Below are positions 26,296 to 40,505 of a DNA stretch of 64,000 nucleotides, in pieces. The notes below the pieces were generated by a model, which searched no databases, was not told the origin of the DNA, and worked only from the letters and a program-made list of their open reading frames with translations. The stretch is from contig NC_135050.1 in NCBI RefSeq assembly GCF_051014685.1, positions 496,001 through 560,000 of the forward strand, written 5' to 3'. A program made the translations under genes and the position numbers. Every line of letters starts with the position of its first letter. The first letter of the stretch is position 1. Source of the DNA: Ptiloglossa arizonensis (lineage: Eukaryota; Arthropoda; Insecta; Hymenoptera; Colletidae).

Positions 26296-29221
26296 TATCA
26301 CGTATGCCGTATAACGTATAACGTATAACGTATAACGTATAACGTATAACGTATAACGTATAACGTATAATGTATATCGTATAACGAATTACGTGTAACG
26401 TAAAACGTATAATGTATCACGTATGCCGTATAACGTATAACGTATAACGTATAACGTATAACGTATAACGTATAACGTATAACGTCTAACGTATAACGTA
26501 TAGCGTATAACGTATAACGTGTAACGTATAACGTATAACGTATAACGTATAGCGTATAACGTATAGCGTATAACGTATAACGTGTAACGTGTAACGTGTA
26601 ACGTGTAACGTGTAACGTGTAACGTGTAACGTGTAACGTGTAACGTGTAACGTGTAACGTGTAACGTGTAACGTGTAACGTGTAACGTGTAACGTGTAAC
26701 GTGTAACGTGTAACGTGTAACGTGTAACGTGTAACGTATTCCGTATAACGTATAATGTATAACGTATAACGAATTACGTGTAACGTAAAACGTATAATGT
26801 ATCACGTATGCCGTATAACGTATAACGTATAACGTATAACGTATAACGTCTAACGTATAACGTATAGCGTATAACGTATAACGTGTAACGTATAACGTAT
26901 AACGTATAACGTATAACGTATAACGTATAACGTATAACGTGTAACGTGTAACGTGTAACGTGTAACGTATAACGTATAACGTATAACGTATAACGTATAA
27001 CGTATAACGTATAACGTATAACGTATAACGTATAACGTATAACGTATAACGTACAACGTATAACGTATAATGTATAACGTATAACGAATTACGTGTAACG
27101 TAAAACGTATAATGTATCACGTATGCCGTACAACGTATAACGTATAACGTATAACGTATAACGTATAACGTCTAACGTATAACGTATAGCGTATAACGTA
27201 TAACGTGTAACGTATAACGTATAACGTATAACGTATAACGTATAACGTATAACGTATAACGTATAACGTATTACGTACAACGTATAACGTGTAACGTGTA
27301 ACGTATAACGTATAACGTATAACGTATAACGTATAACGTATAACGTATAACGTATAACGTATAACGTATAACGTATTCCGTATAACGTATAATGTATAAC
27401 GTATAACGAATTACGTGTAACGTAAAACGTATAATGTATCACGTATGCCGTATAACGTATAACGCATAACGTATAACGTATAACGTATAACGTATAACGT
27501 ATAACGTATATCGTATTACGTACAACGTATAACGTGTAATGTGTAACGTATAACGTATAACGTATTCCGTATAACGTATAATGTATAACGTATAACGTAT
27601 AACGTATAACGTATAACGTATAACGTATAACGTATAACGTATAACGTATAACGTATAATGTATATCGTATAACGAATTACGTGTAACGTAAAACGTATAA
27701 TGTATCACGTATGCCGTATAACGTATAACGTATAACGTATAACGTATAACGTCTAACGTATAACGTATAGCGTATAACGTATAACGTGTAACGTATAACG
27801 TATAACGTATAACGTATAACGTATAACGTATAACGTATAACGTATAACGTATTACGTACAACGTATAACGTGTAACGTGTAACGTATAACGTATAACGTA
27901 TAACGTATAACGTATAACGTATAACGTATAACGTATTCCGTATAACGTATTATGTATATCGTATAACGAATTACGTGTAACGTAAAACGTATAATGTATC
28001 ACGTATGCCGTATAACGTATAACGTATAACGTATAACGTATAACGTCTAACGTATAACGTATAGCGTATAACGTATAACGTGTAACCTATAACGTATAAC
28101 GTATAACGTATAACGTATAACGTATAACGTATAACGTATAACGTATAACGTATAACGTATAACGTATAACGTATAGCGTATAACGTATACCGTATAACGT
28201 ATAACGTATAACGTATAACGAATAACGTATAACGTATACCGTATAACGTATAACGTATAACGTATAACGTATTACGTACAACGTATAACGTGTATCGTGT
28301 AACGTGTAACGTGTAACGTGTAACGTGTAACGTGTAACGTGTAACGTGTAACGTGTAACGTGTAACGTGTAACGTGTAACGTGTAACGTGTAACGTGTAA
28401 CGTATTCCGTATAACGTATAATGTATAACGTATAACGAATTACGTGTAACGTAAAACGTATAATGTATCACGTATGCCGTATAACGTATAACGTATAACG
28501 TATAACGTATAACGTATAACGTATAACGTATAACGTATAACGTATAATGTATATCGTATAACGAATTACGTGTAACGTAAAACGTAAAATGTATCACGTA
28601 TGCCGTATAACGTATAACGTATAACGTATAACGTATAACGTATAACGTATAACGTATAGCGTATAACGTATAGCGTATAACGTATAACGTATAACGTATA
28701 ACGTATAACGTATAGCGTATAACGTATAGCGTATAACGTATAACGTGTAACGTGTAACGTGTAACGTGTAACGTGTAACGTGTAACGTGTAACGTGTAAC
28801 GTGTAACGTGTAACGTGTAACGTGTAACGTGTAACGTGTAACGTGTAACGTGTAACGTGTAACGTATTCCGTATAACGTATAATGTATAACGTATAACGA
28901 ATTACGTGTAACGTAAAACGTATAATGTATCACGTATGCCGTATAACGTATAACGTATAACGTATAACGTATAACGTCTAACGTATAACGTATAGCGTCT
29001 AACGTATAACGTGTAACGTATAACGTATAACGTATAACGTATAACGTATAACGTATAACGTATAACGTATAACGTATAACGTAAAACGTATAACGTATAA
29101 CGTATAACGTATAACGTATAACGTATAACGCATAACGTATAACGTATAACGTATAACGTATTCCGTATAACGTATAATGTATAACGTATAACGAATTACG
29201 TGTAACGTAAAACGTATAATG
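26296..29221 (+). repeat. HOR of about 2.9 kb, copy 2 (2,926 bp)
   Basis: Spacing is 119, 385, 315, 322, 266, 294, 469, 126, 336, 294 bp, matching copy 1 through the first nine intervals with whole-unit differences. The second interval is longer mostly because its TGTAACG tract has 22 units (26,583-26,736) where copy 1 has 15. The last interval has similar length but different content (TAAAACG and CATAACG in place of a long TGTAACG tract). Confidence 0.85.
28291..28402 (+). repeat. TGTATCG-led TGTAACG tract, 16 units
   Basis: Counterpart of the tract at 25,372 in the second HOR copy, two units longer, followed by a type I cassette. Confidence 0.85.
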
Positions 29222-30137
29222 TATCACGTATGCCGTATAACGTATAACGTATAACGTATAACGTATAACGTATAACGTATAGCGTATAACGTATAACGTG
29301 TAACGTATAACGTATAACGTATAACGTATAACGTATAACGTCTAACGTATAACGTATAGCGTATAACGTATAACGTGTAACGTATAACGTATAACGTATA
29401 ACGTATAACGTATAACGTATAACGTATAACGTATAACGTATAACGTATAACGTATAACGTATAACGTATAACGTATAACGTATAGCGTATAACGTATAGC
29501 GTATAACGTATAACGTGTAACGTGTAACGTGTAACGTGTAACGTGTAACGTATAACGTATAACGTATAACGTATAACGTATAACGTATAACGTATAACGT
29601 ATAACGTATAACGTATAACGTATAACGTATAACGTATAACGTATAACGTATAACGTATAACGTATAACGTATAACGTATAACGTATAACGAATAACGTAT
29701 AACGTATAACGTATAACGTATAACGTATAACGTATAACGTATAACGTATAACGTATAACGTATATCGTATAACGTATAATGTATATCGTATAACGAATTA
29801 CGTGTAACGTAAAACGTATAATGTATCACGTATGCCGTATAACGTATAACGTATAACGTATAACGTATAACGTCTAACGTATAACGTATAGCGTATAACG
29901 TATAACGTGTAACGTATAACGTATAACGTATAACGTATAACGTATAACGTATAACGTATAACGTATAACGTATTACGTACAACGTATAACGTGTAACGTG
30001 TAACGTATAACCTATAACGTATAACGTATAACGTATAACGTATAACGTATAACGTATAACGTATTCCGTATAACGTATTATGTATATCGTATAACGAATT
30101 ACGTGTAACGTAAAACGTATAATGTATCACGTATGCC

Positions 30138-30992
30138 GTATAACGTATAACGTATAACGTATAACGTATAACGTATAACGTATAACGTATAACGTATAAC
30201 GTATAACGTATTACGTACAACGTATAACGTGTAACGTGTAACGTATAACGTATAACGAATAACGTATAACGTATAACGTATAACGTATAACGTATAACGT
30301 ATAACATATAACGTATAACGTATAACGTATAGCGTATAACGTATACCGTATAACGTATAATGTATAACGTATAACGAATAACGTAAAACGTATAACGTAT
30401 AACGTATAACGTATAACGTCTAACGTATAACGTATAGCGTATAACGTATAACGTGTAACGTATAACGTATAACGTATAACGTATAACGTATAACGTATAA
30501 CGTATAACGTATAACGTATAACGTATAACGTATAACGTATAACGTATAACGTAAAACGTATAACGTATAACGTATAACGTATACTGTATAACGTATAGCG
30601 CATAACGTATAACGTGTAACGTGTAACGTGTAACGTGTAACGTATAACGTATAACGTATAACGTATAACGTATAACGTATAACGTATAGCGTATAACGTA
30701 TAGCGTATAACGTATAACGTGTAACGTGTAACGTGTAACGTGTAACGTGTAACGTATAACGTATAACGTATAACGTATAACGTATAACGTATAACGTATA
30801 ACGTATAACGTATAACGTATAACGTATAACGTATAACGTATAACGTATAACGTATAACGTATAACGTATAACGTATAACGTATAACGTATAACGTATAAC
30901 GTATAACGTATAACGTATAACGTATAACGTATATCGTATAACGTATAATGTATATCGTATAACGAATTACGTGTAACGTAAAACGTATAATG
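30138..30992 (+). repeat. Copy 1 of a 1,449-bp-spaced repeat
   Basis: From the cassette anchored at 30,125 to the one at 30,993 this segment holds TATTACG-TACAACG, AATAACG, TAAAACG, TCTAACG and two short TGTAACG tracts (4 and 5 units). The first 400 bp recur 1,449 bp (207 units) later without visible change. The whole interval is 868 bp here and 882 bp in copy 2. Confidence 0.8.
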
Positions 30993-31586
30993 TATCACGT
31001 ATGCCGTATAACGTATAACGTATAACGTATAACGTATAACGTCTAACGTATAACGTATAGCGTATAACGTATAACGTGTAACGTATAACGTATAACGTAT
31101 AACGTATAACGTATAACGTATAACGTATAACGTATAACGTATTACGTACAACGTATAACGTGTAACGTGTAACATATAACGTATAACGTATAACGTATAG
31201 CGTATAACGTATACCGTATAACGTATAATGTATAACGTATAACGAATAACGTAAAACGTATAACGTATAACGTATAACGTATAACGTCTAACGTATAACG
31301 TATAGCGTATAACGTATAACGTATAACGTAAAACGTATAACGTATAACGTATAACGTATACTGTATAACGTATAGCGCATAACGTATAACGTGTAACGTG
31401 TAACGTGTAACGTGTAACGTATAACGTATAACGTATAACGTATAACGTATAACGTATAACGTATAACGTATAACGTATAACGTATAACGTATAACGTATA
31501 ACGTATAACGTATTCCGTATAACGTATTATGTATATCGTATAACGAATTACGTGTAACGTAAAACGTATAATGTATCACGTATGCC

Positions 31587-32455
31587 GTATAACGTATAAC
31601 GTATAACGTATAACGTATAACGTATAACGTATAACGTATAACGTATAACGTATAACGTATTACGTACAACGTATAACGTGTAACGTGTAACGTATAACGT
31701 ATAACGAATAACGTATAACGTATAACGTATAACGTATAACGTATAACGTATAACATATAACGTATAACGTATAACGTATAGCGTATAACGTATACCGTAT
31801 AACGTATAATGTATAACGTATAACGAATAACGTAAAACGTATAACGTATAACGTATAACGTATAACGTCTAACGTATAACGTATAGCGTATAACGTATAA
31901 CGTGTAACGTATAACGTATAACGTATAACGTATAACGTATAACGTATAACGTATAACGTATAACGTATAACGTATAACGTATAACGTATAACGTATAACG
32001 TAAAACGTATAACGTATAACGTATAACGTATACTGTATAACGTATAGCGCATAACGTATAACGTGTAACGTGTAACGTGTAACGTGTAACGTATAACGTA
32101 TAACGTATAACGTATAACGTGTAACGTATAACGTATAGCGTATAACGTATAGCGTATAACGTATAACGTGTAACGTGTAACGTGTAACGTGTAACGTGTA
32201 ACGTATAACGTATAACGTATAACGTATAACGTATAACGTATAACGTATAACGTATAACGTATAACGTATAACGTATAACGTATAACGTATAACGTATAAC
32301 GTATAACGTATAACGTATAACGTATAACGTATAACGTATAACGTATAACGTATAACGTATAACGTATAACGTATAACGTATAACGTATAACGTATATCGT
32401 ATAACGTATAATGTATATCGTATAACGAATTACGTGTAACGTAAAACGTATAATG
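31587..32455 (+). repeat. Copy 2 of the 1,449-bp-spaced repeat
   Basis: Same order of variants as copy 1 between anchors 31,574 and 32,456. It is two units longer and has a TGTAACG unit at about 32,118 between the two short tracts that copy 1 lacks. A third, altered relative follows the anchor at 32,757, where the second tract has grown to 28 units. Confidence 0.8.
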
Positions 32456-33631
32456 TATCACGTATGCCGTATAACGTATAACGTATAACGTATAACGTAT
32501 AACGTCTAACGTATAACGTATAGCGTATAACGTATAACGTGTAACGTATAACGTATAACGTATAACGTATAACGTATAACGTATAACGTATAACGTATAA
32601 CGTATTACGTACAACGTATAACGTGTAACGTGTAACGTATAACGTATAACGTATAACGTATAACGTATAACGTATAACGTATAACGTATAACGTATTCCG
32701 TATAACGTATTATGTATATCGTATAACGAATTACGTGTAACGTAAAACGTATAATGTATCACGTATGCCGTATAACGTATAACGTATAACGTATAACGTA
32801 TAACGTATAACGTCTAACGTATAACGTATAGCGTATAACGTATAACGTGTAACGTATAACGTATAACGTATAACGTATAACGTATAACGTATAACGTATA
32901 ACGTATAACGTATAACGTATAACGTATTACGTACAACGTATAACGTGTAACGTGTAACGTATAACGTATAACGAATAACGTATAACGTATAACGTATAAC
33001 GTATAACGTATAACGTATAACATATAACGTATAACGTATAACGTATAGCGTATAACGTATACCGTATAACGTATAATGTATAACGTATAACGAATAACGT
33101 AAAACGTATAACGTATAACGTATAACGTATAACGTCTAACGTATAACGTATAGCGTATAACGTATAACGTGTAACGTATAACGTATAACGTATAACGTAT
33201 AACGTATAACGTATAACGTATAACGTATAACGTATAACGTATAACGTATAACGTATAACGTATAACGTATAACGTATAACGTAAAACGTATAACGTATAA
33301 CGTATAACGTATACTGTATAACGTATAGCGCATAACGTATAACGTGTAACGTGTAACATGTAACGTGTAACGTATAACGTATAACGTATAACGTATAACG
33401 TATAACGTATAACGTATAACGTATAACGTATAACGTATAACGTATAACGTATAACGTATAACGTATAACGTATAACGTATAACGTATAACGTATAACGTA
33501 TAACGTATAACGTATAACGTATAACGTATAACGTATAACGTATAACGTATAACGTATAACGTATAACGTATAACGTATAACGTATAACGTATAACGTATA
33601 ACGTATAGCGTATAACGTATAGCGTATAACG

Positions 33632-33827
33632 TGTAACGTGTAACGTGTAACGTGTAACGTGTAACGTGTAACGTGTAACGTGTAACGTGTAACGTGTAAC
33701 GTGTAACGTGTAACGTGTAACGTGTAACGTGTAACGTGTAACGTGTAACGTGTAACGTGTAACGTGTAACGTGTAACGTGTAACGTGTAACGTGTAACGT
33801 GTAACGTGTAACGTGTAACGTGTAACG
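33632..33827 (+). repeat. Longest TGTAACG tract, 28 units
   Basis: Pure TGTAACG for 196 bp, entered from paired TATAGCG after a 33-unit canonical run and followed by a type I cassette (anchor 33,891). Nothing else lies in it. Confidence 0.9.
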
Positions 33828-34884
33828 TATTCCGTATAACGTATAATGTATAACGTATAACGAATTACGTGTAACGTAAAACGTATAATGTATCACGTAT
33901 GCCGTATAACGTATAACGTATAACGTATAACGTATAACGTCTAACGTATAACGTATAGCGTATAACGTATAACGTGTAACGTATAACGTATAACGTATAA
34001 CGTATAACGTATAACGTATAACGTATAACGTATAACGTAAAACGTATAACGTATAACGTATAACGTATAACGTATAACGTATAACGTATAACGTATAACG
34101 TATAACGTAAAACGTATAACGTATAACGTATAACGTATAGCGTATAACGTATAGCGTATAACGTATAACGTGTAACGTGTAACGTGTAACGCGTAACGTA
34201 TAACGTATAACGTATAACGTATAACGTATAACGTATAACGTATAACGTATAACGTATAACGTATAACGTACAACGTATAACGTATAATGTATAACGTATA
34301 ACGAATTACGTGTAACGTAAAACGTATAATGTATCACGTATGCCGTATAACGTATAACGCATAACGTATAACGTATAACGTATAACGTATAACGTATAAC
34401 GTATATCGTATTACGTACAACGTATAACGTGTAATGTGTAACGTATAACGTATAACGTATTCCGTATAACGTATAATGTATAACGTATAACGTATAACGT
34501 ATAACGTATAACGTATAACGTATAACGTATAACGTATAGCGTATAACGTATAACGTGTAACGTATAACGTATAACGTATAACGTATAACGTATAACGTAT
34601 AACGTGTAACGTGTAACGTGTAACGTGTAACGTATAACGTATAACGTATAACGTATAACGTATAACGTATAACGTATAACGTATAACGTATAACGTATAA
34701 CGTACAACGTATAACGTATAATGTATAACGTATAACGAATTACGTGTAACGTAAAACGTATAATGTATTACGTATGCCGTATAACGTATAACGTATAACG
34801 TATAACGTATAACGTATAACGTATAACGTATAACGTATAACGTATAACGTATAACGTATAGCGTATAACGTATAGCGTATAACG

Positions 34885-35066
34885 TGTAACGTGTAACGTT
34901 TAACGTGTAACGTGTAACGTGTAACGTGTAACGTGTAACGTGTAACGTGTAACGTGTAACGTGTAACGTGTAACGTGTAACGTGTAACGTGTAACGTGTA
35001 ACGTGTAACGTGTAACGTGTAACGTGTAACGTGTAACGTGTAACGTGTAACGTGTAACGTGTAACG
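34885..35066 (+). repeat. TGTAACG tract, 26 units
   Basis: A tract of 182 bp with a single TTTAACG unit near 34,899, followed by the cassette that opens HOR copy 3. Confidence 0.9.
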
Positions 35067-35129
35067 TATTCCGTATAACGTATAATGTATAACGTATAAC
35101 GAATTACGTGTAACGTAAAACGTATAATG

Positions 35130-38100
35130 TATCACGTATGCCGTATAACGTATAACGTATAACGTGTAACGTATAACGTATAACGTATAACGTATAACGT
35201 ATAATGTATATCGTATAACGAATTACGTGTAACGTAAAACGTATAATGTATCACGTATGCCGTATAACGTATAACGTATAACGTATAACGTATAACCTAT
35301 AACGTATAACGTCTAACGTATAACGTATAGCGTATAAAGTATAACGTGTAACGTATAACGTATAACGTATAACGTATAGCGTATAACGTATAGCGTATAA
35401 CGTATAACGTGTAACGTGAAACGTGTAACGTGTAACGTGTAACGTGTAACGTGTAACGTGTAACGTGTAACGTGTAACGTGTAACGTGTAACGTGTAACG
35501 TGTAACGTGTAACGTATTCCGTATAACGTATAATGTATAACGTATAACGAATTACGTGTAACGTAAAACGTATAATGTATCACGTATGCCGTATAACGTA
35601 TAACGTATAACGTATAACGTATAACGTCTAACGTATAACGTATAGCGTATAACGTATAACGTGTAACGTATAACGTATAACGTATAACGTATAACGTATA
35701 ACGTATAACGTGTAACGTGTAACGTGTAACGTGTAACGTATAACGTATAACGTATAACGTATAACGTATAACGTATAACGTATAACGTATAACGTATAAC
35801 GTATAACGTACAACGTATAACGTATAATGTATAACGTATAACGAATTACGTGTAACGTAAAACGTATAATGTATCACGTATGCCGTATAACGTATAACGT
35901 ATAACGTATAACGTATAACGTCTAACGTATAACGTATAGCGTATAACGTATAACGTGTAACGTATAACGTATAACGTATAACGTATAACGTATAACGTAT
36001 AACGTATAACGTATAACGTATTACGTACAACGTATAACGTGTAACGTGTAACGTATAACGTATAACGTATAACGTATAACGTATAACGTATAACGTATAA
36101 CGTATAACGTATAACGTATAACGTATTCCGTATAACGTATAATGTATAACGTATAACGAATTACGTGTAACGTAAAACGTATAATGTATCACGTATGCCG
36201 TATAACGTATAACGCATAACGTATAACGTATAACGTATAACGTATAACGTATAACGTATATCGTATAACGTGTAACGTATAACGTATAACGTATAACGTA
36301 TAACGTATAACGTATAACGTATAACGTATAACGTATTACGTACAACGTATAACGTGTAACGTGTAACGTATAACGTATAACGTATAACGTATAACGTATA
36401 ACGTATAACGTATAACGTATAACGTATAACGTATAACGTATTCCGTATAACGTATAATGTATAACGTATAACGAATTACGTGTAACGTAAAACGTATAAT
36501 GTATCACGTATGCCGTATAACGTATAACGCATAACGTATAACGTATAACGTATAACGTATAACGTATAACGTATATCGTATTACGTACAACGTATAACGT
36601 GTAATGTGTAACGTATAACGTATAACGTATTCCGTATAACGTATAATGTATAACGTATAACGTATAACGTATAACGTATAACGTATAACGTATAACGTAT
36701 AACGTATAACGTATAATGTATATCGTATAACGAATTACGTGTAACGTAAAACGTATAATGTATCACGTATGCCGTATAACGTATAACGTATAACGTATAA
36801 CGTATAACGTCTAACGTATAACGTATAGCGTATAACGTATAACGTGTAACGTATAACGTATAACGTATAACGTATAACGTATAACGTATAACGTATAACG
36901 TATAACGTATTACGTACAACGTATAACGTGTAACGTGTAACGTATAACGTATAACGTATAACGTATAACGTATAACGTATAACGTATAACGTATTCCGTA
37001 TAACGTATTATGTATATCGTATAACGAATTACGTGTAACGTAAAACGTATAATGTATCACGTATGCCGTATAACGTATAACGTATAACGTATAACGTATA
37101 ACGTATAACGTCTAACGTATAACGTATAGCGTATAACGTATAACGTGTAACGTATAACGTATAACGTATAACGTATAACGTATAACGTATAACGTATAAC
37201 GTATAACGTATAACGTATAACGTATAACGTATAACGTATAGCGTATAACGTATACCGTATAACGTATAACGTATAACGTATAACGTATAACGTATAACGA
37301 ATAACGTATAACGTATACCGTATAACGTATAACGTATAACGTATAACGTATTACGTACAACGTATAACGTGTATCGTGTAACGTGTAACGTGTAACGTGT
37401 AACGTGTAACGTGTAACGTGTAACGTGTAACGTGTAACGTGTAACGTGTAACGTGTAACGTATTCCGTATAACGTATAACGTATAACGTATAACGTATAA
37501 CGTATAACGTATAACGTATAACGTATAACGTATAACGTATAGCGTATAACGTATAGCGTATAACGTATAACGTATAACGTATAACGTATAACGTATAGCG
37601 TATAACGTATAGCGTATAACGTATAACGTGTAACGTGTAACGTGTAACGTGTAACGTGTAACGTGTAACGTGTAACGTGTAACGTGTAACGTGTAACGTG
37701 TAACGTGTAACGTGTAACGTATTCCGTATAACGTATAATGTATAACGTATAACGAATTACGTGTAACGTAAAACGTATAATGTATCACGTATGCCGTATA
37801 ACGTATAACGTATAACGTATAACGTATAACGTCTAACGTATAACGTATAGCGTATAACGTATAACGTGTAACGTATAACGTATAACGTATAACGTATAAC
37901 GTATAACGTATAACGTATAACGTATAACGTATAACGTATAACGTATAACGTATATCGTATTACGTACAACGTATAACGTGTAATGTGTAACGTATAACGT
38001 ATAACGTATTCCGTATAACGTATAATGTATAACGTATAACGTATAACGTATAACGTATAACGTATAACGTATAACGTATAACGTATAGCGTATAACGTAT

Positions 38101-38650
38101 AACGTGTAACGTATAACGTATAACGTATAACGTATAACGTATAACGTATAACGTGTAACGTGTAACGTGTAACGTGTAACGTATAACGTATAACGTATAA
38201 CGTATAACGTATAACGTATAACGTATAACGTATAACGTATAACGTATAACGTACAACGTATAACGTATAATGTATAACGTATAACGAATTACGTGTAACG
38301 TAAAACGTATAATGTATCACGTATGCCGTATAACGTATAACGTATAACGTATAACGTATAACGTATAACGTATAACGTATAACGTATAACGTATAACGTA
38401 TAACGTATAGCGTATAACGTATAGCGTATAACGTGTAACGTGTAACGTGTAACGTGTAACGTGTAACGTGTAACGTGTAACGTGTAACGTGTAACGTGTA
38501 ACGTGTAACGTGTAACGTGTAACGTGTAACGTGTAACGTGTAACGTGTAACGTGTAACGTGTAACGTGTAACGTGTAACGTGTAACGTATTCCGTATAAC
38601 GTATAATGTATAACGTATAACGAATTACGTGTAACGTAAAACGTATAATG
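35130..38650 (+). repeat. HOR of about 3 kb, copy 3 (3,521 bp)
   Basis: Spacing from 35,130 is 119, 329, 294, 315, 315, 259, 294, 728, 532, 336 bp. The start (119, 329, 294, 315) and the later 259, 294 pair follow copies 1 and 2 with one added 315-bp interval. Types run I, III, I, IV, I, I, III, II. The unit TATAACC near 35,291 and TATAAAG near 35,333 recur 3,521 bp later. TGTAACG tracts are 15 (35,410), 13 (37,370, TGTATCG-led), 13 (37,629) and 22 units (38,434). Confidence 0.85.
38434..38587 (+). repeat. TGTAACG tract, 22 units
   Basis: Pure tract of 154 bp entered from paired TATAGCG and followed by the cassette that opens HOR copy 4. Confidence 0.9.
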
Positions 38651-40505
38651 TATCACGTATGCCGTATAACGTATAACGTATAACGTATAACGTATAACGT
38701 ATAACGTATAACGTATAACGTATAATGTATATCGTATAACGAATTACGTGTAACGTAAAACGTATAATGTATCACGTATGCCGTATAACGTATAACGTAT
38801 AACGTATAACGTATAACCTATAACGTATAACGTCTAACGTATAACGTATAGCGTATAAAGTATAACGTGTAACGTATAACGTATAACGTATAACGTATAG
38901 CGTATAACGTATAGCGTATAACGTATAACGTGTAACGTGTAACGTGTAACGTGTAACGTGTAACGTGTAACGTGTAACGTGTAACGTGTAACGTATTCCG
39001 TATAACGTATAATGTATAACGTATAACGAATTACGTGTAACGTAAAACGTATAATGTATCACGTATGCCGTATAACGTATAACGTATAACGTATAACGTA
39101 TAACGTCTAACGTATAACGTATAGCGTATAACGTATAACGTGTAACGTATAACGTATAACGTATAACGTATAACGTATAACGTATAACGTGTAACGTGTA
39201 ACGTGTAACGTGTAACGTATAACGTATAACGTATAACGTATAACGTATAACGTATAACGTATAACGTATAACGTATAACGTACAACGTATAACGTATAAT
39301 GTATAACGTATAACGAATTACGTGTAACGTAAAACGTATAATGTATCACGTATGCCGTATAACGTATAACGTATAACGTATAACGTATAACGTCTAACGT
39401 ATAACGTATAGCGTATAACGTATAACGTGTAACGTATAACGTATAACGTATAACGTATAACGTATAACGTATAACGTATAACGTATAACGTATTACGTAC
39501 AACGTATAACGTGTAACGTGTAACGTATAACGTATAACGTATAACGTATAACGTATAACGTATAACGTATAACGTATAACGTATAACGTATAACGTATTC
39601 CGTATAACGTATAATGTATAACGTATAACGAATTACGTGTAACGTAAAACGTATAATGTATCACGTATGCCGTATAACGTATAACGCATAACGTATAACG
39701 TATAACGTATAACGTATAACGTATAACGTATATCGTATAACGTGTAACGTATAACGTATAACGTATAACGTATAACGTATAACGTATAACGTATAACGTA
39801 TAACGTATTACGTACAACGTATAACGTGTAACGTGTAACGTATAACGTATAACGTATAACGTATAACGTATAACGTATAACGTATAACGTATAACGTATA
39901 ACGTATAACGTATAACGTATTCCGTATAACGTATAATGTATAACGTATAACGAATTACGTGTAACGTAAAACGTATAATGTATCACGTATGCCGTATAAC
40001 GTATAACGCATAACGTATAACGTATAACGTATAACGTATAACGTATAACGTATATCGTATTACGTACAACGTATAACGTGTAATGTGTAACGTATAACGT
40101 ATAACGTATTCCGTATAACGTATAATGTATAACGTATAACGTATAACGTATAACGTATAACGTATAACGTATAACGTATAACGTATAACGTATAACGTAT
40201 AATGTATATCGTATAACGAATTACGTGTAACGTAAAACGTATAATGTATCACGTATGCCGTATAACGTATAACGTATAACGTATAACGTATAACGTCTAA
40301 CGTATAACGTATAGCGTATAACGTATAACGTGTAACGTATAACGTATAACGTATAACGTATAACGTATAACGTATAACGTATAACGTATAACGTATTACG
40401 TACAACGTATAACGTGTAACGTGTAACGTATAACGTATAACGTATAACGTATAACGTATAACGTATAACGTATAACGTATAACGTATAACGTATAACGTA
40501 TAACG
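38651..40505 (+). repeat. HOR of about 3 kb, copy 4 (start; continues into the 2,345-bp pair)
   Basis: Spacing from 38,651 is 119, 287, 287, 315, 322, 266, then 322, 266, 301, 749. The 42-bp shortfall of the second interval relative to copy 3 equals six units, which is exactly the difference between its 9-unit TGTAACG tract (38,931-38,993) and the 15-unit tract of copy 3. The 322 plus 266 pair occurs twice in succession (39,659-40,246 and 40,247-40,834), a 588-bp tandem duplication. Confidence 0.85.
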
